A stretch of 11,625 bases of DNA from Saprospiraceae bacterium (GTDB lineage: Bacteria; Bacteroidota; Bacteroidia; Chitinophagales; Saprospiraceae): positions 1 through 11,625 of the forward strand of contig JALVEG010000251.1 in assembly GCA_027031145.1 (NCBI GenBank), given 5' to 3'. The position numbers were made by a program, and so were the translations under genes. The notes beneath the pieces are model-generated. The model was not told the DNA's origin. It was given only the letters and a program-made list of their open reading frames with translations, and made no database searches. Positions within the stretch are counted from its first letter, which is position 1. The number at the start of each line of letters is the position of its first letter. Of the stretch, positions 7,605 to 11,625 are shown piece after piece.

Positions 7605-9503
7605 ATGTGTGGAATCACGGGAATAATATCCAATAAAGACATCCAAAAAAGAATTGTAGATGCAAATACTATCATCCATCATCGAGGACCGGATGATACC
7701 GGATATTTTATGTATAATAATCTCGCTCTCGGGCATCAAAGACTGTCTATTTTGGACTTGTCCGAACGAGGACATCAACCAATGCTCTCAAACGACGGTT
7801 CATTAGCTATTGTTTACAATGGTGAAATATACAATCATCAAGAATTAAGGAGTAAAATCGGTAATTCCTACTCATTTAATTCATCTACGGATACGGAAAC
7901 CATACTTGCCGGATATCAAATTTACGGAACTGATATATTTAATATGCTAAATGGTATTTTTGCCTTGGCAATATTGGATAAAAGCAAAAATGAATTGATA
8001 ATTTGTAGGGATCAGTACGGGGTAAAACCGCTCTATTACTACTCTCATAATGGAGATTTTGTTTTTGGTTCGGAAATAAAATCTTTTTTAAATATTCCCG
8101 GATTAAACAAAAGACTGGACTATTCAGCATTGGTCAATTATCTTCATTACCTGTATTCTCCCGGCGAAAAGACCCCTTTTGAATACATAAAAAAACTTGC
8201 ACCGGGACATTTTATAAAAATATCTTTGGATAATATCAATGATTTAAAATCCACTAAATATTTTGAAATCCCTTTCACGGGAGAATATGATACATATACC
8301 GAAAAAGAGTGGATAGACAAACTGGATATACATTTCACCAATGCTGTCGAACGACAATTGCAATCCGATGTTCCCGTTGGTTTCTTCCTGTCAGGAGGTC
8401 TGGATTCAAGTTTGATTGTAGCCATTGCACAAAAAAATACCGGAAAAAAGCTTAGGGCATATACCATAGACACGGATATGACAAAAGACAATATCGAAGG
8501 ATTTACCAATGACTTATATTATGCAAAAAAAGTAGCAAAACACCTTGATGTCGATCTTGAAATAGTAAAATCCGATGTCGATATCGTCAAAGATTTTGAC
8601 AAAATGATTTGGCATTTGGATGAGCCACAAGCTGATGCAGCCCCTTTGAATGTCTTAAAAATAAGCAATAAAGCCAGAGAAAACGGAGATTTTGTTCTTC
8701 TTGGCGGTACAGGTGGAGACGATTTATTTTCTGGATACAGAAGACATCAAGCTGTTTTGATGGAAAAATATCTAAAACTCACGCCCGGATTTATAGCTTC
8801 AGGATTGAAAAAACTTATTTCTGTCTTACCTCAAGACAATCCAAATGTAAGAAGAGCAGCAAAACTCCTAAAGCACGGTAACCTTCCTCAACTTGAAAGA
8901 CTGGCAGGTTATTACGAATGGTTACCATTGGATACAAATAAATCCCTGTTTAGTTCCTCTATTCAAGATAAAATCAAAAATTATAATCCCACAGAAATTT
9001 TAACAGACTCATTGAGCAATATTCCAAAGGAAAAAGAGATATTGAATTATCTATTGTATTGGGATATGAAATATTTTTTGCCGGATCACAATCTCAATTA
9101 TACGGATAAAATGAGTATGGCTGTCGGTATTGAAACCAGAGTTCCTTTTCTTGACAATGATTTGGTAAAGTTTAGTACACGGTTACCTGTTAATCTAAAA
9201 ATGAAAGGTAAGGAGACAAAATATTTACTTAAAAAAGTGGCGGAAAGGTATTTGCCAAAAGAAGTGATCTATCGACCCAAAACAGGTTTCGGAGCACCGG
9301 TAAGAAAATGGATTACACAAGATTTGGACGAAATGATAAACGATTATTTATCTTTAAGCAGTATAGAAAACAGAGGAATTTTTGATTATAAAGAAGTTCA
9401 CAACTTGATAGAAAATAATAAGAAAGGAAAAATAGACGCATCTTATTCGGTTTGGAGCCTTTTGGCTATAGAATCGTGGATGAGACAGTTTGTTGATAAA
9501 TAG
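7605..9503 (+). CDS. asnB: AsnB-type glutamine-hydrolysing amidotransferase (asparagine synthetase family)
   Basis: This is a 632-residue two-domain enzyme. The N-terminal class II glutaminase releases ammonia from glutamine: MCGITG gives the Cys2 nucleophile after Met removal, with HRGPDD (26-31), GHQRLSILDLS (43-53), YNGEIYN (71-77) and Asp96. The C-terminal synthetase domain has the ATP-binding PP-loop SGGLDSS (263-269), DEPQAD (339-344), GTGGDDLFSGYRRH (368-381) and MSMAVGIETRVPFLD (503-517). The third motif is unusual: where asparagine synthetases read SGEGxDE, this protein has Thr369 for the conserved Glu and Asp373 for the last Glu. AsnB homologues in polysaccharide clusters can amidate uronic acids; that role is inferred here, and asparagine synthesis remains possible. 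The start abuts the preceding stop. The family is certain, the substrate is not. Confidence 0.93.
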   Translation: MCGITGIISNKDIQKRIVDANTIIHHRGPDDTGYFMYNNLALGHQRLSILDLSERGHQPMLSNDGSLAIVYNGEIYNHQELRSKIGNSYSFNSSTDTETILAGYQIYGTDIFNMLNGIFALAILDKSKNELIICRDQYGVKPLYYYSHNGDFVFGSEIKSFLNIPGLNKRLDYSALVNYLHYLYSPGEKTPFEYIKKLAPGHFIKISLDNINDLKSTKYFEIPFTGEYDTYTEKEWIDKLDIHFTNAVERQLQSDVPVGFFLSGGLDSSLIVAIAQKNTGKKLRAYTIDTDMTKDNIEGFTNDLYYAKKVAKHLDVDLEIVKSDVDIVKDFDKMIWHLDEPQADAAPLNVLKISNKARENGDFVLLGGTGGDDLFSGYRRHQAVLMEKYLKLTPGFIASGLKKLISVLPQDNPNVRRAAKLLKHGNLPQLERLAGYYEWLPLDTNKSLFSSSIQDKIKNYNPTEILTDSLSNIPKEKEILNYLLYWDMKYFLPDHNLNYTDKMSMAVGIETRVPFLDNDLVKFSTRLPVNLKMKGKETKYLLKKVAERYLPKEVIYRPKTGFGAPVRKWITQDLDEMINDYLSLSSIENRGIFDYKEVHNLIENNKKGKIDASYSVWSLLAIESWMRQFVDK

Positions 9504-9518
9504 TTTCTGACAGAAACT
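9502..9518 (+). repeat. Perfect 17-bp palindrome overlapping the asnB stop codon
   Basis: AGTTTCTG (9502-9509) and CAGAAACT (9511-9518) are exact inverted copies around the single base A9510. The left arm begins inside the TAG stop (9501-9503), and the whole element occupies the first half of the 32-nt spacer before the oxidoreductase gene. In RNA it would form a 7-bp stem with a GAC loop. No T-tract follows, so it is not a classical terminator. As DNA it could be a dimeric-protein binding site. Confidence 0.5.
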
Positions 9519-9535
9519 GAATAAAATACATTTCA

Positions 9536-11625
9536 ATGAAACAAATAATACAAGACCTTAAATCAGGTCAGACTATCTTAGAAGAACTACCGTCTCCACA
9601 AGTAAAGAGCGGTCAAGTTTTAATAAAAACTCACAGATCTTTGGTTTCGCTTGGAACAGAAAAAATGTTGGTGAATTTTGGTAAAGCAAATTTTATAGAC
9701 AAAGCCAGGCAGCAACCTGAAAAAGTAAAAATGGTGCTTGATAAAATGAAAACCGACGGCATAAAACCAACACTTGAAGCCGTGTTCAGAAAATTAGGAG
9801 AACCCCTACCTTTGGGATATTGCAATGCAGGTGAAGTTATAGCCGTAGGCAAGGGAGTTGAGGATTTTCAGATTGGCGATAGAGTAGCTTCCAATGGGAA
9901 TCACGCTGAAATAGTCTCTGTACCAAAAAACCTTGTAGCCAAAATCCCGGACAATGTCAGTTATGATGAAGCTTCATTTACCGTTATTGGAGCAATTGCA
10001 TTGCAAGGTATCAGATTATTAAATCCTACTTTTGGAGAAACAATAGTAGTGACAGGTCTCGGACTAATCGGTTTGGTCACATCTCAATTGCTAATTGCTA
10101 ATGGCTGTAAAGTCATCGGATTGGATTTTGATCAATCCAAAGTCGATATTGCCAAAAGCTGGGGAGTAGATGCCTACAATACTTCAGGCGGTATTAATCC
10201 TGTAAATATCGCTATGGAAAACACTTTAAATATTGGAGTTGACGGAGTGATAATTACGGCATCGACAAAAAGCGATGAGGTAATTTCTCAGGCAGCAAAT
10301 ATGTGTAGAAAACGAGGAAGAATAATATTGGTTGGAGTTATCGGCCTGAACATTCAGCGATCCGATTTTTACGAGAAAGAACTCAGTTTTCAAGTATCGT
10401 GCTCATATGGTCCGGGTAGGTATGATGAAGAATATGAGCAAAAGGGCAATGATTATCCAATCGCTTATGTGAGGTGGACTGAGAAACGAAATTTCCAAGC
10501 TATTTTGGAAGCAATCAGTACGAAAAAACTCAATGTCCAACCGCTGATAAGTGAAATAATTGACTTAGAAGATTACAATAAAGTATATGGGGATATGAAT
10601 AGCTCCATATCCATTGCATCTATATTAAAGTACTCGGGCAATGCAGATATAAGTCAAACAATCGTTTCTTCAGGAGATAAAAGAAATTTTGAAGGACAAA
10701 AAGGAGTTTTAGGAATTATCGGAGCAGGAAATTATACCAAAGCGATGATACTTCCTAATCTCAAAAAACTAAACGCAAAGATAAAATACATTGCTAGCGC
10801 TAGTGGATTGTCCGGAACTTTAGCAGCCAAAAAAAACAATATTGCTAATTCAACAACTGATTACAATGAAATATTAAAGGATAGAGAAGTCGATGCTGTA
10901 TTGATTACTACCAGGCACAATCTGCATTCAAAGCAAGTAATTGAAGCTTTAAATGCCGGAAAACACGTATTTGTTGAAAAACCATTGGCATTGACCTTTG
11001 AAGAATTGGAAGACATAGATGCCGCGTACAAAAATGCAAATAAAACTATAACAGTCGGGTTTAATCGACGTTTTTCGCCTTTTGCCCAAGATGCTAAAAA
11101 ACAACTTGGAGATAATCCGGGAGCTATGAATATCATTGCGACAATGAATGCAGGTTTTATTCCTCCGGAAGTATGGGTGCACGATATGCAAACAGGCGGA
11201 GGACGAATTATTGGAGAAGCTTGCCACCTTATAGATTTGATTACATTTCTTACAGGCAGTTTGGTAGAAAGTGTAGTAATGAATTCTCTAGGAAATAATC
11301 CAAAAGAAAACACAGATAACGCAAGTATTTTGCTGAAATACAAAAATGGTTCGCAAGGAGTAATAAATTATTTTTCCAATGGTAGCAAATCATATTCAAA
11401 AGAAAGAATAGAAATATATTCACAGAATCGTACAATGGTTATCGATAATTTCAGAAAATCAAAGTACTACGGGTTTAAGTCCAAAGGTATGAAATCAGGA
11501 CAAGACAAGGGTCAAAGTCTTCAGTTTAAATTATTCTTGGATAGCCTTAAAAAAGGAGGTGGTGTCATCATTTCCTATGAAGAAATAATGAACACGTCCA
11601 AAGCAGCAATAGCGGCTATTGAGTC
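9536..11625 (+). CDS. Two-domain oxidoreductase (MDR dehydrogenase + Gfo/Idh/MocA), 3' partial
   Basis: The frame runs from the ATG at 9536 off the right edge; 696 codons are visible, and proteins of this architecture are typically only slightly longer than this. Residues 1 to about 360 form a medium-chain dehydrogenase/reductase domain: LGTEKML (39-45), GYCNAGEVIAVG (94-105), GDRVAS, and the Rossmann GLGLIG (174-179). The usual catalytic-zinc Cys position is Ser38, and no four-Cys structural zinc site is seen. Residues from about 390 form a Gfo/Idh/MocA domain: a second Rossmann loop GAGNYT (396-401), HVFVEKP (477-483, Glu481-Lys482-Pro483), GFNRRFSPF, and GGGRIIGEACHLID (554-567) with His564 and Asp567. 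It probably oxidises, reduces or epimerises a nucleotide sugar in the cytoplasm, using NAD(P). The exact reaction is unknown. It lies 32 nt after asnB, with the palindrome in between. Confidence 0.9.
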   Translation, partial: MKQIIQDLKSGQTILEELPSPQVKSGQVLIKTHRSLVSLGTEKMLVNFGKANFIDKARQQPEKVKMVLDKMKTDGIKPTLEAVFRKLGEPLPLGYCNAGEVIAVGKGVEDFQIGDRVASNGNHAEIVSVPKNLVAKIPDNVSYDEASFTVIGAIALQGIRLLNPTFGETIVVTGLGLIGLVTSQLLIANGCKVIGLDFDQSKVDIAKSWGVDAYNTSGGINPVNIAMENTLNIGVDGVIITASTKSDEVISQAANMCRKRGRIILVGVIGLNIQRSDFYEKELSFQVSCSYGPGRYDEEYEQKGNDYPIAYVRWTEKRNFQAILEAISTKKLNVQPLISEIIDLEDYNKVYGDMNSSISIASILKYSGNADISQTIVSSGDKRNFEGQKGVLGIIGAGNYTKAMILPNLKKLNAKIKYIASASGLSGTLAAKKNNIANSTTDYNEILKDREVDAVLITTRHNLHSKQVIEALNAGKHVFVEKPLALTFEELEDIDAAYKNANKTITVGFNRRFSPFAQDAKKQLGDNPGAMNIIATMNAGFIPPEVWVHDMQTGGGRIIGEACHLIDLITFLTGSLVESVVMNSLGNNPKENTDNASILLKYKNGSQGVINYFSNGSKSYSKERIEIYSQNRTMVIDNFRKSKYYGFKSKGMKSGQDKGQSLQFKLFLDSLKKGGGVIISYEEIMNTSKAAIAAIE

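Noticed and set aside
8147..8509. Reverse-strand open frame of 120 codons
   Set aside because: It is antisense to the conserved AsnB coding region, including the PP-loop, and shows no independent protein features.
10794..10803. 10-bp palindrome CTAGCGCTAG
   Set aside because: It lies within the oxidoreductase coding sequence at an unremarkable position and is short enough to occur by chance.
10861..11343. Reverse-strand open frame of 160 codons
   Set aside because: It lies fully inside the well-supported oxidoreductase gene on the + strand and its translation shows no recognisable domain.
1..11625. tRNA, rRNA, CRISPR arrays, insertion sequences or attachment sites
   Set aside because: Coding genes fill nearly the whole window, and the short spacers show no such structures or terminal repeats.

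Overview
The window is an internal piece of a surface-polysaccharide (capsule, O-antigen or exopolysaccharide) biosynthesis cluster. It holds eight genes, all on the + strand and all closely packed. The DNA is AT-rich, and none of the starts has a good Shine-Dalgarno sequence; starts follow A/T-rich leaders instead. The lipoprotein signal has Phe rather than Leu at -3 of the lipobox. These traits fit Bacteroidota or a related phylum. That assignment is an inference from sequence style, with no marker gene to support it.

Layout. 2-748: a UDP-glucuronate decarboxylase (UDP-xylose synthase type) that lacks its N-terminus at the window edge. 755-1822: a GT4-type glycosyltransferase. 1881-3404: a Wzx-type flippase. 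3401-4825: a Wzy / O-antigen-ligase-type membrane protein that starts at GTG and overlaps the flippase gene by 4 nt. 4826-4983: the only sizeable gap (158 nt). 4984-6465: a lipoprotein of unknown function with hints of a glycosidase-like barrel. 6495-7604: a second GT4 glycosyltransferase. 7605-9503: an AsnB-type glutamine amidotransferase with an unusual synthetase active-site motif. 9536 to the window end: a two-domain oxidoreductase (MDR dehydrogenase plus Gfo/Idh/MocA) that runs off the edge.

How the genes could work together. The decarboxylase supplies UDP-xylose from UDP-glucuronate. The two glycosyltransferases build a lipid-linked repeat unit at the inner face of the membrane. The AsnB-like protein and the two-domain oxidoreductase probably modify a sugar; amidation of a uronic acid is a reasonable guess. 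Wzx flips the unit and Wzy polymerises it. The lipoprotein, placed beside Wzy, would act outside the inner membrane on the finished polymer. The initiating sugar-phosphate transferase and the export machinery are not in this window.

The most interesting points are the lipoprotein with a D-x-E motif resembling hyaluronidase-type (GH56) enzymes, the AsnB homologue that has Thr where asparagine synthetases have a conserved Glu, and small inverted repeats in the short intergenic spacers. No RNA genes, CRISPR arrays or mobile elements were seen.
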